A stretch of 64,000 nucleotides of DNA from Geothrix limicola (GCF_030268085.1 NZ_BSDE01000009.1:106652-170651), one strand, 5' to 3'. Numbered from the stretch's first letter, positions 31,309 through 40,218 are shown. The notes: a model not told the origin generated them from the sequence alone. Numbers and translations are program-made.

Positions 31309-33219
31309 ATGCCGCACACGCACTTCCAGCTTCTATCGAACTGCTCGGATGAGCAGCTCCGGACCATCTGCGAACGTCGGCGGCTGCCCATTCCCATCCG
31401 CTGGGAGGATGGCGGCGAAGGCCGCATGCGCCTGCTCAAGACCATGGTCTTCCACCTGGAGGACCACAAGCGCCTCTCCGACACCCTGGCGGACCTGGAC
31501 AGCGAATCCCTCGTGGCCCTGAAGCACCTGGTCGGGGAAGGCGCCCCGCCCGAGCCCCAGGTCATCGGCATCCTGCGCGACCTGGGCCTGATCCTGCCCA
31601 CGGAAGGCGGCTGGACCGTGGCTGATCGGGTGGCCGATGCCCTCGAGGATTTCGACGAAGGCGCCCTGAGCTTCCAGGCCCCGACCGAAGTGAAACTGAA
31701 GAGCGCCGAGCCCTTCCGCTTTTCCCTCGCGCTCACCAGCGTGCTGCTGCGCTGCGTGGCGGGCCTGCGGGTGCTCAAGGGCGGCCTGCCCGCCAAGAAG
31801 GAGCTGGGCCAACTCATGCAGCGCAACGCCATGCTGCAGGAGGAGCAGGACGCGACCCTGCTCTTCACGCTGCTGCACCGCCTCGGCCTGCTCTGGAACC
31901 GCGACGGGCGCGTGGAGACCCTGCTGCCCGCCGTTATCAGCCACCCGCCCCGCTGGGTGGCCGAGCGCGCCTTCGCGAGCCTTCTGGAGCACGACCTCAA
32001 GGCCTGGGGCATGCCCCCGGCGGAAGACCGGCACTTCCTGATGCAGCACCTGCTGGAGCGCCGCGGCCAGGCCCTGGCGGTCCAGCCCTTCCTCGGCTTC
32101 CTCAAGACCCTGCATCCCCTCGACGAGGAGCGCACGCGCACGGTGTTCCTGCCCTTCCTCGGCCGCATGGGCATCATCCAGGGCGACGAGGGCTTCGCGC
32201 ATCTCAGGCTCACCGAGCACGGCGAGGCCCTGGCCCACGAGTACCTGCTCCGCGACCTGAAGGGCACCGCCGCCCACTGGCAGCCCCTGGAGCAGGATCA
32301 GCCCATGATCATGCAGCCCACGCTGGAGCTGCTGACGCCCCTGCTGCAGAACCCCCACCGCCTGCTCCAGCTCGCGCAGCTGGCGGATGTGGAATCCCTC
32401 GATGCCATGGGCACCTTCCGGGTGAGCCACGCGACGCTTGTGCGGGCCCTCGATGCGGGCGTGCCCCTCGAAGAGCTGGGCCAGCGCCTCGGCGCCGCCA
32501 CCCAGACCTTGCCCCAGCCCCTGCTCCAATTGCTGGAGGATCTCTCCCGCCGCGTGGGCGAGGTGGAGGTCCAGCAGGGCGTGCGGCTCGTACGGGCCCG
32601 CACGGCCCACCTGGCGGATGAACTGAAGCTGCGGCCCGAACTGGCGCCGCTGAAGCTGGGCTCCCTGTCGGACACCGTGCTCGAAGTGCGCGGCGACGGC
32701 AATGCCCACGCCCTGCTCAAGCAGGCGGGCTTCATGCCCAAGCCCGGCCGCTTCCTCGCCCTCAGCGTGGACAGCGACGAGAAGCTCTACCTGTGGGCCC
32801 TGGCCGCCCTCGCCTTCGTGGATGAGAAGGGCATGAACCACCACCTGGAGCCCGTGCAGCAGATGGTGCGCTCGGCCATCCAGCGGCTCCACGACGAGGA
32901 TCCCTCCCTCTACCAGGAAGTGCAGCGGCGCATCCCCATGCTGCACCTGGGCGGCGAGGATCAGCTTGCCGAAGAGGTGCAGCGCATCCTCGAATACGCC
33001 GCCGGCCACACGCTCATGGTGGAACTCACCTACCTGCCTCCGGCCGCCCACCGTACGCAGCTTCGGCGGGTCTCGCCCCGCACCATCCAGGAGGACCACC
33101 TGCTGGCCTTCTGCCACCTCCACCAGGAGGAGATGGCCTTCCGCCTCACCCGCATCCAGGGCGTGAAGCTGCTCAACGAGCGGGGCTGGACACCGGCGAA
33201 CCACAGCCAGGCGGGGTAA
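31309..33219 (+). CDS. XPB-partner-like protein (helicase-associated and WYL-like domains)
   Basis: 636 residues, no helicase motifs. A region at ~320-460 (QPTLELLTPLLQNPHRLLQL, ... ELKLRPELAPL) resembles the XPB/Ssl2-type helicase-associated domain that also begins the helicase at 26933. The C-terminal ~60 residues (ELTYLPPAAHRTQLRRVSPR, then LAFCHLHQEEMAFRLTRI) resemble a WYL domain. In mycobacteria an XPB gene is adjacent to a protein of this kind (Rv0861c/Rv0862c), supporting a joint role in DNA repair. ATG 31309 is used; GTG 31303 adds two residues. Confidence 0.78.
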   Translation: MPHTHFQLLSNCSDEQLRTICERRRLPIPIRWEDGGEGRMRLLKTMVFHLEDHKRLSDTLADLDSESLVALKHLVGEGAPPEPQVIGILRDLGLILPTEGGWTVADRVADALEDFDEGALSFQAPTEVKLKSAEPFRFSLALTSVLLRCVAGLRVLKGGLPAKKELGQLMQRNAMLQEEQDATLLFTLLHRLGLLWNRDGRVETLLPAVISHPPRWVAERAFASLLEHDLKAWGMPPAEDRHFLMQHLLERRGQALAVQPFLGFLKTLHPLDEERTRTVFLPFLGRMGIIQGDEGFAHLRLTEHGEALAHEYLLRDLKGTAAHWQPLEQDQPMIMQPTLELLTPLLQNPHRLLQLAQLADVESLDAMGTFRVSHATLVRALDAGVPLEELGQRLGAATQTLPQPLLQLLEDLSRRVGEVEVQQGVRLVRARTAHLADELKLRPELAPLKLGSLSDTVLEVRGDGNAHALLKQAGFMPKPGRFLALSVDSDEKLYLWALAALAFVDEKGMNHHLEPVQQMVRSAIQRLHDEDPSLYQEVQRRIPMLHLGGEDQLAEEVQRILEYAAGHTLMVELTYLPPAAHRTQLRRVSPRTIQEDHLLAFCHLHQEEMAFRLTRIQGVKLLNERGWTPANHSQAG

Positions 33220-33225
33220 TGTTCT

Positions 33226-33257
33226 CCGGGGGTTCCGCGCTGCGCGCACACCCCCGG
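33226..33257 (+). terminator. GC-rich hairpin after the XPB-partner gene
   Basis: CCGGGGGT (33226-33233) pairs with ACCCCCGG (33250-33257), with a further GCGC helix in the loop, seven bases after the stop. There is no T tract, so it may be Rho-assisted or a 3'-end stabiliser. The remaining ~120 bases to 33376 show nothing else I can name. Confidence 0.45.
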
Positions 33258-33376
33258 GCCCCCGCGCGGATCCCGGTGCAGCCGTGATCCGCTTGCTTCT
33301 TAGAGCAGGCTTCGCCATGCGGGGCGCTGCGCGACTCCGGGTAACGCAACGCTGACGCTGCTTCCACGCGTCCGAA

Positions 33377-33664
33377 CTAGCCGGCCAGTTCCTTCATGCG
33401 CTTGTCGAGCACTTCGGCGAGGCGCTCGACGACTTCGCGGCTTTCGGTGCGGGAGACCTGGATTTCCTTTTCCAGCTTGCGCTCGGTCTGAAGCACCGAT
33501 TTCTGGAGCTGGGACAGGATCCCCTTGATGTCATCCAGGTCGTTGAGCAGCGAGTTCAGCCGCGGGTCGGGGGGCCGGCTGTTTCCGAAGACCCCCATGC
33601 CCGCCAGGATCGTGGCGAGGGCCGTGAGCAGAAGGATGAGTAGAAGCAGGGGATTGCTGGCCAT
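33377..33664 (-). CDS. Small membrane-anchored coiled-coil protein
   Basis: 95 residues: one N-terminal membrane helix (~4-24), then a charged helical stretch (~35-92) with heptad-like spacing (LNDLDDIKGILSQLQKSVLQ), probably a coiled coil facing the periplasm or cytoplasm. ATG 33664 has AAGGTG upstream. It is followed by nothing on its strand and lies 50 bases after the anti-sigma gene. No family recognised. Confidence 0.65.
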   Translation of the reverse strand: MASNPLLLLILLLTALATILAGMGVFGNSRPPDPRLNSLLNDLDDIKGILSQLQKSVLQTERKLEKEIQVSRTESREVVERLAEVLDKRMKELAG

Positions 33665-33713
33665 GGGCACACCTTACCACCGGCGTTGCCAGGACCGTAC
33701 CGGGCCGGCCCGC

Positions 33714-34232
33714 CTACTGGGGATTCTGCTTCACCCGCTGGTAGTCGTCCCCCACCACCTTGAGGGGTTTTTCCACAGGAATCACGAGGTAGGGCTCGGT
33801 CTTGCGCCCGCCCTTGCGGGAAGCCAGCTGCAGTTTCTGCTGAACTTCTTCCTTGGCCTGGCGCTCCTTGGCCACCTCCGTGGCGTGGAGCGTCGCCATG
33901 CGGGTCAGTTCCTGCTCCTGACGCTGGGCCTGGGCGGCCAGTTCATCGGCTCGCTCCTTCTGATGGAAGCCCCAGGTGCCCAGGCCAGCCAAGGACACGA
34001 GCAGCGGCAGGGCGGCAGCGGCCAGCAGGCCCCAGGTGGGGCGGGTCCGCTGGGTGCGGCTGCGGCGCTGGGCCTCGCGGCGGAGGTCGTTCGCCAGGGC
34101 GTTCAATTCGGCCGTCGGTTCGGCAACCCTGGGCGCCACGGCGGGCCCCAACCCCAGCAGGTCGCGGAGTTCGGCTCGGAGCTGGACGTCCTCGGCGGGT
34201 TCGAAGCGCCGTGCGGGATCAGACCAAGACAT
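33714..34232 (-). CDS. Putative anti-sigma factor (single-pass membrane)
   Basis: 172 residues: a cytoplasmic N-terminal ~65 residues, one membrane helix (~68-88; WGLLAAAALPLLVSLAGLG), then a periplasmic coiled-coil-like and basic tail. It overlaps the ECF sigma gene upstream by 14 bases. That context and the topology suggest it holds the sigma factor at the membrane. It lacks the classic HxxxCxxC zinc motif, so the assignment rests on position. Confidence 0.65.
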   Translation of the reverse strand: MSWSDPARRFEPAEDVQLRAELRDLLGLGPAVAPRVAEPTAELNALANDLRREAQRRSRTQRTRPTWGLLAAAALPLLVSLAGLGTWGFHQKERADELAAQAQRQEQELTRMATLHATEVAKERQAKEEVQQKLQLASRKGGRKTEPYLVIPVEKPLKVVGDDYQRVKQNPQ

Positions 34233-34734
34233 GCACGCCTCCTGAGGGGTTGAGCTGATCTTTGAGCTGGGCCTTGGCCCGGTGGATGCGGGTCTTCACG
34301 GTGGCCTCGGGAATGGCGAGGATGTCCGCGATTTCACGAATGGAGAGGCCTTCGACGACGAAGAGCCACAGGGCTTCGCGGAAGGTGGGTGAAAGCAGCC
34401 GCATGCGCTCCCGCACCTCCTGGTTCAGCACGAGATCGTCCGCGCCACCGGCGAGTCCGGGTTCGGAGACGGCCTCCAGGCTGAGGTTCTGGTTCTTCAT
34501 GGGACGGCGCTCGGTGAGGGAGAGGGTGCGCACGGTGCCATACAGGAAGGCGGTGGGATGCTCCACCCGTTCTTCCCGCTGCATGAGGATGACAAAAGCT
34601 TCCTGGGCGATGTCTTCCGGGAAGGTGGCCCCGTAACGCCGCGCGTAGCTCACCAACCTCGGGTACAGTTCGGCGAAGGCGGCATGAAACGCCTCCTGGG
34701 TGCCGAATGGGGTTTCGGTGGGGGACTGCGGCAT
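34219..34734 (-). CDS. ECF-type RNA polymerase sigma factor
   Basis: 171 residues. Sigma region 2 is at ~15-75 (YPRLVSYARRYGATFPEDIAQEAFVIL, with DIAQEAF) and region 4 at ~110-160 (LSPTFREALWLFVVEGLSIR, IADILAIPEATVKTRIHRAK), a clear helix-turn-helix. It redirects RNA polymerase to a stress or envelope regulon. It is co-encoded with the overlapping membrane protein, its likely antagonist, and divergent from the uracil-DNA glycosylase gene. Confidence 0.92.
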   Translation of the reverse strand: MPQSPTETPFGTQEAFHAAFAELYPRLVSYARRYGATFPEDIAQEAFVILMQREERVEHPTAFLYGTVRTLSLTERRPMKNQNLSLEAVSEPGLAGGADDLVLNQEVRERMRLLSPTFREALWLFVVEGLSIREIADILAIPEATVKTRIHRAKAQLKDQLNPSGGVHVLV

Positions 34735-34782
34735 CTAGGCTCCGATACCTTAGGATGCCAGGAACGCGGCAGAGGTTCCGGC

Positions 34783-34788
34783 TAGGCT
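34783..34788 (+). promoter_or_regulatory. Candidate -10 for a leaderless UDG mRNA
   Basis: TAGGCT lies seven bases before ATG 34796. The intervening GGAAGGG touches the start codon and is too close to act as a normal ribosome site. Confidence 0.35.
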
Positions 34789-34795
34789 GGAAGGG

Positions 34796-35605
34796 ATGGA
34801 ACATCCGCTTCAAGCCTGGCGCGACACCCTCGAGGAGTTGGGGGTGATGGGCTTGGTGCGCGAACCCGCGCCGCCGGTCCAGGAAACGCCTTCGACTCCA
34901 GCCTCGGCCTCTCTGCCGGCGCGCCCCGTGGCCCCCCGCCCCGCGCCCAGGCCGGTGCCCGCACCCGCGGCGGCCTATGTTCCGCCCACGGATCCCGGCG
35001 GTTGCCCGCCGCCTGAAGCCGTCGCCACGGCAGCCACCCTCCAGGAGCTGCAGCGCGCCATCCAGGGCTGCCTCGCCTGCCCCCTGGGGCCCGGACGCCT
35101 GAAGTTCGTCTTCGGCGAAGGCCATCCCCAAGCCCGCCTCCTCTTCATCGGCGAGGGCCCGGGCCGGGACGAGGATCTGCAGGGCCGGCCCTTCGTGGGC
35201 AAGGCCGGCGAACTGCTGGACAAGATGATCGGCGCCATCGGCCTGACACGCGAGGCCGTCTACATCGCCAACGTCGTCAAATGCCGTCCCCCGGACAACC
35301 GTACGCCCACGACCGAAGAAGCCCGCGCCTGCCTCGGCTACCTCCGCCGCCAGATCGAACTGATCCGCCCCGCGGTGATCGTCACCCTGGGCGCCACGCC
35401 TCTGCGCGAGCTGGTGGGCATCAGCGAGGGCATCACGCGGGTGCGCGGCCAGTGGAAGCGCCTGCAGGTCGGCGACCGCGAGATTCCCGTCATGCCCACC
35501 TTCCATCCCGCCTACGTGCTGCGCCAGTACACCCAGGACGTGCGCCGCGCCGTCTGGGAAGACCTTAAGGCAGCGAAGGAGTGGGCGGACAAGACCGAGG
35601 GCTGA
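34796..35605 (+). CDS. Type-4 uracil-DNA glycosylase
   Basis: 269 residues. After a Pro/Ala-rich N-terminal ~65 residues, the family 4 UDG fold begins. Motif 1 is GEGPGRDED, motif 2 is HPAYVLR, and four cysteines for a [4Fe-4S] cluster are visible in CLACPL, KCRPPDN and ACLGYL. It excises uracil from DNA to start base-excision repair. The N-terminal extension is longer than in typical ~200-residue members and looks disordered. It is divergent from the ECF sigma gene. Confidence 0.93.
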   Translation: MEHPLQAWRDTLEELGVMGLVREPAPPVQETPSTPASASLPARPVAPRPAPRPVPAPAAAYVPPTDPGGCPPPEAVATAATLQELQRAIQGCLACPLGPGRLKFVFGEGHPQARLLFIGEGPGRDEDLQGRPFVGKAGELLDKMIGAIGLTREAVYIANVVKCRPPDNRTPTTEEARACLGYLRRQIELIRPAVIVTLGATPLRELVGISEGITRVRGQWKRLQVGDREIPVMPTFHPAYVLRQYTQDVRRAVWEDLKAAKEWADKTEG

Positions 35606-35654
35606 AGGTCCCCACGCGCTGTGTCATGCTAGGCGCATCCACTGAGGATCGTCG

Positions 35655-37019
35655 ATGCGCCTAATTCATGTGTTCTTCTTCGTGCTCATCGCCTTCGTGC
35701 TCACGGTACTTGGAAACATGTATCTCGCGAACCATGAGCTCCTGATCCGTGAGGTCGTGGTTTTCGGCGAGAGCATCAAGCTCCAGTCGCTCATCCTCCT
35801 CACCTTCTTCCTGGGTTTTTTCCTGAACATCCTCTTCACGGGGATCATGGAGCTGATGCGTCTCGTCAAGGGGCTCAATGCCTCCGCCGACACCCGGCTG
35901 GTGAAGCGGATTTCCGAGCGCATGCAGGACGCCCGCGACCTGGTGGCTCACGGCCTTCCGCGCGAGGCGAAGGAGATCCTGGAGACCATCCTTGAGCAGC
36001 GCAAGGAGCACATCCCGGCGCGCATGCTCATGGGGGAGATCCTCCTGAAGACCGGCAATGCCGAAGAGGCCGTGAAGCTCTTCCAGGCCCTCTGCGAAGA
36101 CGAGCCGGACCAAGTCGAGGCCCGCTACCAGCTGGCCGAGGCGCTGATGGCCGTGCGCAATCCCGAGGCCTCCGTCGCCGTGCTGAAGAAGCTCGCCGCC
36201 GATCATCCGAAGAAGGCCCTCCGCGCCTGGCGGCGCCTGCGCGCCCTCCACATGGAGGCCCAGCGCTGGGAGGAGGCCGCCGAAGCCCACAAGAAGCTCG
36301 TGGCCGGCTTCGGCCCGGAACTCACCCAGGGTGAGCGGGCCCAGGGCGCCGCCCTGGCCTACCAGGTGGGCATGGCCAAGGTGGACGCGGACCAGTTCAA
36401 GGATGCCGCCCAGATCTTCCAGCAGGTCCTCAAGGACGAGCCCGACTTCGTGCCCGCCTACCTCAGCCTGGGCCGCTGCATGATCCTGCAGGACCAGGAG
36501 GCCCAGGGCCTGGAGATCTGGCTCGAAGGATTCCGCAAGACCGGTGAGGGCACCTTCCTGCAGGAGCTGGAGGATTACTTCATCCAGCTCGGACGGCCCG
36601 AGGACGGACTGGCCCTCCTCCGGCGGGTCGCCGCCACCTCCAAGCACGCCACCACCGCCAAGTTCTTCCTGGGCAAGATGCTCTACCGCCTGGAGATCCT
36701 GGACGAGGCCCTGGACCTCTTCCAGGAGGTGCGCAGCCAGGTGGTCTACAGCCCGATCCTCTTCTTCTTCATGGCGAAGATCCACAGCCGCCGCGCCCGT
36801 CTGGATGCCGCCCTGAACGAGTACCGCCAGCTGCTCCGCAACCTGGGCGTCCTCAAGCTCCGCTACGAGTGCGCCGTCTGCAATCAGCGCACCCAGGACT
36901 ACGCCGACCGCTGCGACAGCTGCGGCAGCTGGAACAGCAGCCACTTCATGTTCAAGGAAAGCGACCTGCCCGAAGGCCCCATCCGGGCGGAGAGCGGGAG
37001 CTGGATGGCGATGCTCTGA
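35655..37019 (+). CDS. LapB (YciM)-like TPR protein with rubredoxin-like zinc ribbon
   Basis: 454 residues. Two membrane helices (~3-25 and ~43-66), a long TPR array (~85-390), and a C-terminal zinc ribbon with CAVC and CDSC pairs near 410-430. This is the LapB layout; in E. coli LapB controls LpxC turnover and lipopolysaccharide amount. E. coli LapB has one N-terminal helix, so the two-helix start is slightly different. An SD-like TGAGGA precedes ATG 35655. A long inverted repeat spans its stop codon. Confidence 0.82.
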   Translation: MRLIHVFFFVLIAFVLTVLGNMYLANHELLIREVVVFGESIKLQSLILLTFFLGFFLNILFTGIMELMRLVKGLNASADTRLVKRISERMQDARDLVAHGLPREAKEILETILEQRKEHIPARMLMGEILLKTGNAEEAVKLFQALCEDEPDQVEARYQLAEALMAVRNPEASVAVLKKLAADHPKKALRAWRRLRALHMEAQRWEEAAEAHKKLVAGFGPELTQGERAQGAALAYQVGMAKVDADQFKDAAQIFQQVLKDEPDFVPAYLSLGRCMILQDQEAQGLEIWLEGFRKTGEGTFLQELEDYFIQLGRPEDGLALLRRVAATSKHATTAKFFLGKMLYRLEILDEALDLFQEVRSQVVYSPILFFFMAKIHSRRARLDAALNEYRQLLRNLGVLKLRYECAVCNQRTQDYADRCDSCGSWNSSHFMFKESDLPEGPIRAESGSWMAML

Positions 37020-37079
37020 CGGGTGGCAGGTGGCGCTGCAGTGCAGCGTCACCTGCCGGGACCCGTCGAGCAGAGCATC
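37010..37079. repeat. Long, nearly perfect inverted repeat across a stop codon
   Basis: Nested arms pair across about 70 bases: GATGCTCTG with CAGAGCATC, ACGGGT with ACCCGT, and GGCAGGTGGCGCTGCA with TGCAGCGTCACCTGCC (one G:T pair). Only three- and four-base interruptions occur on the right-hand arm. The left arm includes the last codons and stop of the LapB-like gene. Confidence 0.85.
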
Positions 37080-37121
37080 ACACCCAGGTTGGCCCCCACC
37101 CCCCTCGAAGCCAAACCCCAA

Positions 37122-37151
37122 CAACAAGGGCGCCAAATGGCGCCCTTGTTG
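37122..37151. terminator. Perfect hairpin between convergent genes
   Basis: CAACAAGGGCGCC and GGCGCCCTTGTTG form a perfect 13-pair stem with an AAAT loop, between the convergent LapB-like gene and the gene ending at 37188. There is no T tract on the plus side; it may act for both strands. Confidence 0.65.
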
Positions 37152-37187
37152 CAGTCATAACTTGAATTAGATCAGCAAAGCACCGCC

Positions 37188-37673
37188 CTACGCGATCGCC
37201 TGTCGAATATCGAACAGGAGGCGCTTGAGTTCCAGTTCGGACAGCTGGAGAGGCACCTGCTGCTTGACCTCTTCCTTGCGATAGAAGGCGATGCGCTTCA
37301 CGACGATCTTGTTCTTGCCGATGCTGATCTCGTTGAACTGGATCTGGGTGTCGTCCTTGTAGGGCGGCAGGCTGCGCAGCTGGATGTACATCCCGCGCCG
37401 GTCGTGGTCCACGATCTCGAGGCGTTCCTTGAGGTAGTTCACCTGCTCGGAAAGCTTTTCGGCCTTGGTCTTCAACTTGGCGAAGCTCAGCTTCTTCGGG
37501 GCGTGGCGCTCCAGCACCATCTCGCCCAGCTGAACACTCCCATCGGCGCGGCGGAGGAAGCCATCCAGCGTCCCATCCAACTCCACATCGGTCTGATGAA
37601 ACGATTCGAAGCCCTGAAACTCGCCGGGAAGCACGGAATCGTCGTACCGCTTGGCTTTACGGGAAAGCTTCAT
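37188..37673 (-). CDS. Hypothetical protein, 161 residues
   Basis: A basic soluble protein with Lys/Glu-rich helical centre (KLSFAKLKTKAEKLSEQVNY) likely to be coiled coil, followed by a beta-like segment (GMYIQLRSLPPYKDDTQIQF) and a Leu-rich C-terminus. No family recognised. GAGGTG precedes ATG 37673, and codon usage matches its neighbours, so it is probably real. The ~178-base gap upstream to the YhaM-like gene shows no clear element. Confidence 0.7.
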   Translation of the reverse strand: MKLSRKAKRYDDSVLPGEFQGFESFHQTDVELDGTLDGFLRRADGSVQLGEMVLERHAPKKLSFAKLKTKAEKLSEQVNYLKERLEIVDHDRRGMYIQLRSLPPYKDDTQIQFNEISIGKNKIVVKRIAFYRKEEVKQQVPLQLSELELKRLLFDIRQAIA

Positions 37674-37851
37674 GGATCACCTCAGCAGGGTCGGACTTCC
37701 CACTGAGCCAGAGCCGTGCCAGGAATTTTCTACCTCGACAAAAAGGCATAGGCCTTGAGTTGTCAGCACTTCTTCCCCAGGGTAGCCCTGCGATACCTGC
37801 CCAGAGGGCTGCATAATCCGTCCAGTTGTGGTCAGGCAGGAACTTACCTGT

Positions 37852-38850
37852 TCATTTTTGGACAGATTCGCTTGTGGAATCCGTCTCGGGCCAGCGCGTC
37901 CGGTAGACCATCCGGTCCAGGGCCCGGTTGTACGAGCTCCAGGATCCGCTCTCCGCCTCGTCCCGGATGGCCCGGAACATGACCTCCAGCTTGCCGTCCA
38001 GATCGTCGAGGTAATGGACCAGGAGCGCTTCGGGGGTCTTCGGCAGCACCGGCGATCCGAACTCCAGGCGGCCGTGGTGGCTGAGAACGATGTGCAGGAT
38101 CTGCATGCGCAGCTCCTCTGGAAACCCGGGAATCTTGCCCACCGCCCGGCTGATCCATTCGGATTCCAGCGCGATGTGGCCCAGCAGGTTGCCGGCATCG
38201 GTGTACCCGAAGCTGCGCTGGTAACTCAGTTCGGCCGTCTTGCCCACATCGTGGAGGAAGACGCCGGCCACCACCAGGTCCCGGTTCAGCCCCCGGTAAT
38301 GCGCGCAGGCCCGCTCGGCCATGCCCAGGATGGACAGGGTGTGCTCCAGCAGGCCGCCCAGATAGGCGTGGTGCATGGACTTGGCGGCCGGAGCCAGGGC
38401 GAAGGCCGCCCGAAGATCGCCGTTTTCCACGAAGAGCGCACGCAGCAGTCCCTGGATCCAGGGATCGCGCACCGAATCGATCAGCCCGTCCATCTCGGCC
38501 AGCATCTCGAGCACGGGACGCGCGCTCACGGGGAAGAAGGCGGAGAAGTCGCCCACCTCGGCGTCGGCGGCGAAGCGGGCCTTGTCGAGCTTCATCTGAA
38601 GCCGCCCGTTGTAGCTGGTCACGGACCCCTTCACGCGCAGGAAGACATCCGCGTGGATGGCATCCATATCGCCCTCGATGGCCCGGATGTCCCACAGGAA
38701 GGCCTTCAGGTCCCCCGAGGCGTCGGAGAGTTTCAGCTCCAGGTACTCGCTGCCCTTGGCACTGACCTTGTAGGCTGCCTCCTGGGCCAGAAGAAAACCC
38801 TGGAAGGCATCCCCCTCCTTCAGGTTCCGGATGAGGGACTGGTCGGGCAT
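37852..38850 (-). CDS. YhaM-like HD-domain 3'-5' exoribonuclease
   Basis: 332 residues from ATG 38850 (GGAGTACCC upstream). An N-terminal OB-fold (~15-95; LELKLSDASGDLKAFLWD) is followed by an HD domain (~155-290) with HHAYLGGLLEHT, FLHDVGKTAE and LSHHGRLEFGSP. That order is the YhaM/CBF1 family, metal-dependent 3'-to-5' exonucleases. Other HD hydrolases with OB folds remain possible. It is the last gene of a four-gene minus-strand run with two parvulins and an S4 protein. Confidence 0.85.
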   Translation of the reverse strand: MPDQSLIRNLKEGDAFQGFLLAQEAAYKVSAKGSEYLELKLSDASGDLKAFLWDIRAIEGDMDAIHADVFLRVKGSVTSYNGRLQMKLDKARFAADAEVGDFSAFFPVSARPVLEMLAEMDGLIDSVRDPWIQGLLRALFVENGDLRAAFALAPAAKSMHHAYLGGLLEHTLSILGMAERACAHYRGLNRDLVVAGVFLHDVGKTAELSYQRSFGYTDAGNLLGHIALESEWISRAVGKIPGFPEELRMQILHIVLSHHGRLEFGSPVLPKTPEALLVHYLDDLDGKLEVMFRAIRDEAESGSWSSYNRALDRMVYRTRWPETDSTSESVQK

Positions 38851-38897
38851 GGGTACTCCAGGTGCGCCCGGGATGGCCCCGATGCGACAAGGGCTGT

Positions 38898-39221
38898 CTA
38901 GTGGTTGCGGGGGGCCTTCGGCGGCGCGGCGAAGGGATCCTCGTCCCCGTAGCCCAGTTCGAGGGGAATCCGCTTGTCCTCCAGCACCTCGAAGAGGGAC
39001 CACTGGTCCGCCTTCTTCACGTTGCCCTCCGGCAGCGCCAGCACCCGGACCTTCAGGACGCGGTTGTAGAGCGGAAACTCCAGCTCATCCTCGGGGTTCA
39101 CGTCCTGGCTGGCCTTGCGGGGCACACCGTTCACCCGCACCATCCCCTCGTCGCAAAGCTGGTGGGCCAGCTCGCGCCGCTTGATGAGCAGGCTCTTCTT
39201 GAGGAAGGCGTCGAGACGCAC
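38898..39221 (-). CDS. S4-domain RNA-binding protein
   Basis: 107 residues from GTG 39221 (AAGGGG ribosome site). The S4 domain fills the first ~60 residues (MRLDAFLKKSLLIKRR, ELAHQLCDEGMVRVNG). Small S4 proteins such as HslR/RqcP bind stalled 50S subunits and act in rescue or quality control. Whether this one does is unproven. It begins four bases after the upstream parvulin gene. Confidence 0.82.
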   Translation of the reverse strand: MRLDAFLKKSLLIKRRELAHQLCDEGMVRVNGVPRKASQDVNPEDELEFPLYNRVLKVRVLALPEGNVKKADQWSLFEVLEDKRIPLELGYGDEDPFAAPPKAPRNH

Positions 39222-39225
39222 GGCA

Positions 39226-40218
39226 TCACCCCTTCAGGATCTGTTCCTTGGGCACCAGATACCGGATGTTGGCGCGGGTCCGCAGGTTCGACAGATACTG
39301 CTCGATGGCGTTCTGGGCCTTGGGCTCCTGCAGCTTTTCCAGGATCTTTGCCTTCACATCGGCGAAGGCCTTCACGGGGGCGTCTTCCAGCGCGATGAGC
39401 TGGATCAGGTAGAGGTCCTTGTCCGTCTCGATGGGGGCCGAAACCTGCTCGGGCTTGAGCTTCACGGCCGCATCCTCGATGCTGGCGCGCAGGAAACCCT
39501 TGTTCATCCAGCCCAGGTCTCCACCCGTGGCCTTACTGGGGCTGGTGGATTGCGCACGGGCGAGCTCTTCGAAGGACTTGCCCACCTTCAGCTCCGCCTG
39601 GATGGATTCCAGCTTCTTGCGGGCCTCGGCCTGTTCTTCAGGGGTCGCGCCCTTGGCGAGCACCAGCTCGCGGATGCGGAAGCGGCTCGGCAGGCGGTAC
39701 TCGTCCTTGTGATCCTCGTAGTAGGCCCGCAGCTCGTTGTCTTCCACGGCGACCTTGGAATACACCTCGCGCTGCAGCACGAACTGCTGGATGGCCTGCT
39801 GCTTCTGGCGCTTGAGGAATTCGGGAAGGCCGATGCCCAGGCTGCCCTTGAGGGCGCGTTCGAGGTCGGCATCCGTAGCGAAGTTGTTTTCCTTCTTGAT
39901 GGCATCGACGTTGGCGCGGACGTAGTCGTCCGTGACCGGGGAGTTCAACTCCAGTCCCTTGTCTTCCAGCAGGAAGGCGTCCACGAGCCCCTGCAGCGTC
40001 TTCCCGCGCGCATCCTTCAGCTTCTCATCCAGCTCCTTGCCGGCGAACTGGCGGTAGAGGGCCGCGTGCTGCTGCTCGACAGCCTGGGTCAGCTCGCGTC
40101 GCGTGATGATGTGCTTGTTGACGACCACGAGGATCTCCTCGCGGACATCGGTCTTGGTCTCCGCCACCAGGGCCGGGGCGGCGAGCAGGATCGCCAGGGT
40201 TGGCGCAATCATCTTCAC
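39226..40218 (-). CDS. SurA-like periplasmic peptidyl-prolyl isomerase
   Basis: 330 residues from GTG 40218, which overlaps the upstream stop as GTGA and has AGAAGG upstream; ATG 40212 is two codons in. Signal peptide to ~19. SurA N-terminal-like helical domain (~20-170), a parvulin domain (~170-270; FRIRELVLAKGATPEEQAEA, GGDLGWMNKG) and a C-terminal helix. SurA-like chaperones escort outer-membrane proteins across the periplasm. Paired with a second parvulin gene just upstream. Confidence 0.88.
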   Translation of the reverse strand: MKMIAPTLAILLAAPALVAETKTDVREEILVVVNKHIITRRELTQAVEQQHAALYRQFAGKELDEKLKDARGKTLQGLVDAFLLEDKGLELNSPVTDDYVRANVDAIKKENNFATDADLERALKGSLGIGLPEFLKRQKQQAIQQFVLQREVYSKVAVEDNELRAYYEDHKDEYRLPSRFRIRELVLAKGATPEEQAEARKKLESIQAELKVGKSFEELARAQSTSPSKATGGDLGWMNKGFLRASIEDAAVKLKPEQVSAPIETDKDLYLIQLIALEDAPVKAFADVKAKILEKLQEPKAQNAIEQYLSNLRTRANIRYLVPKEQILKG

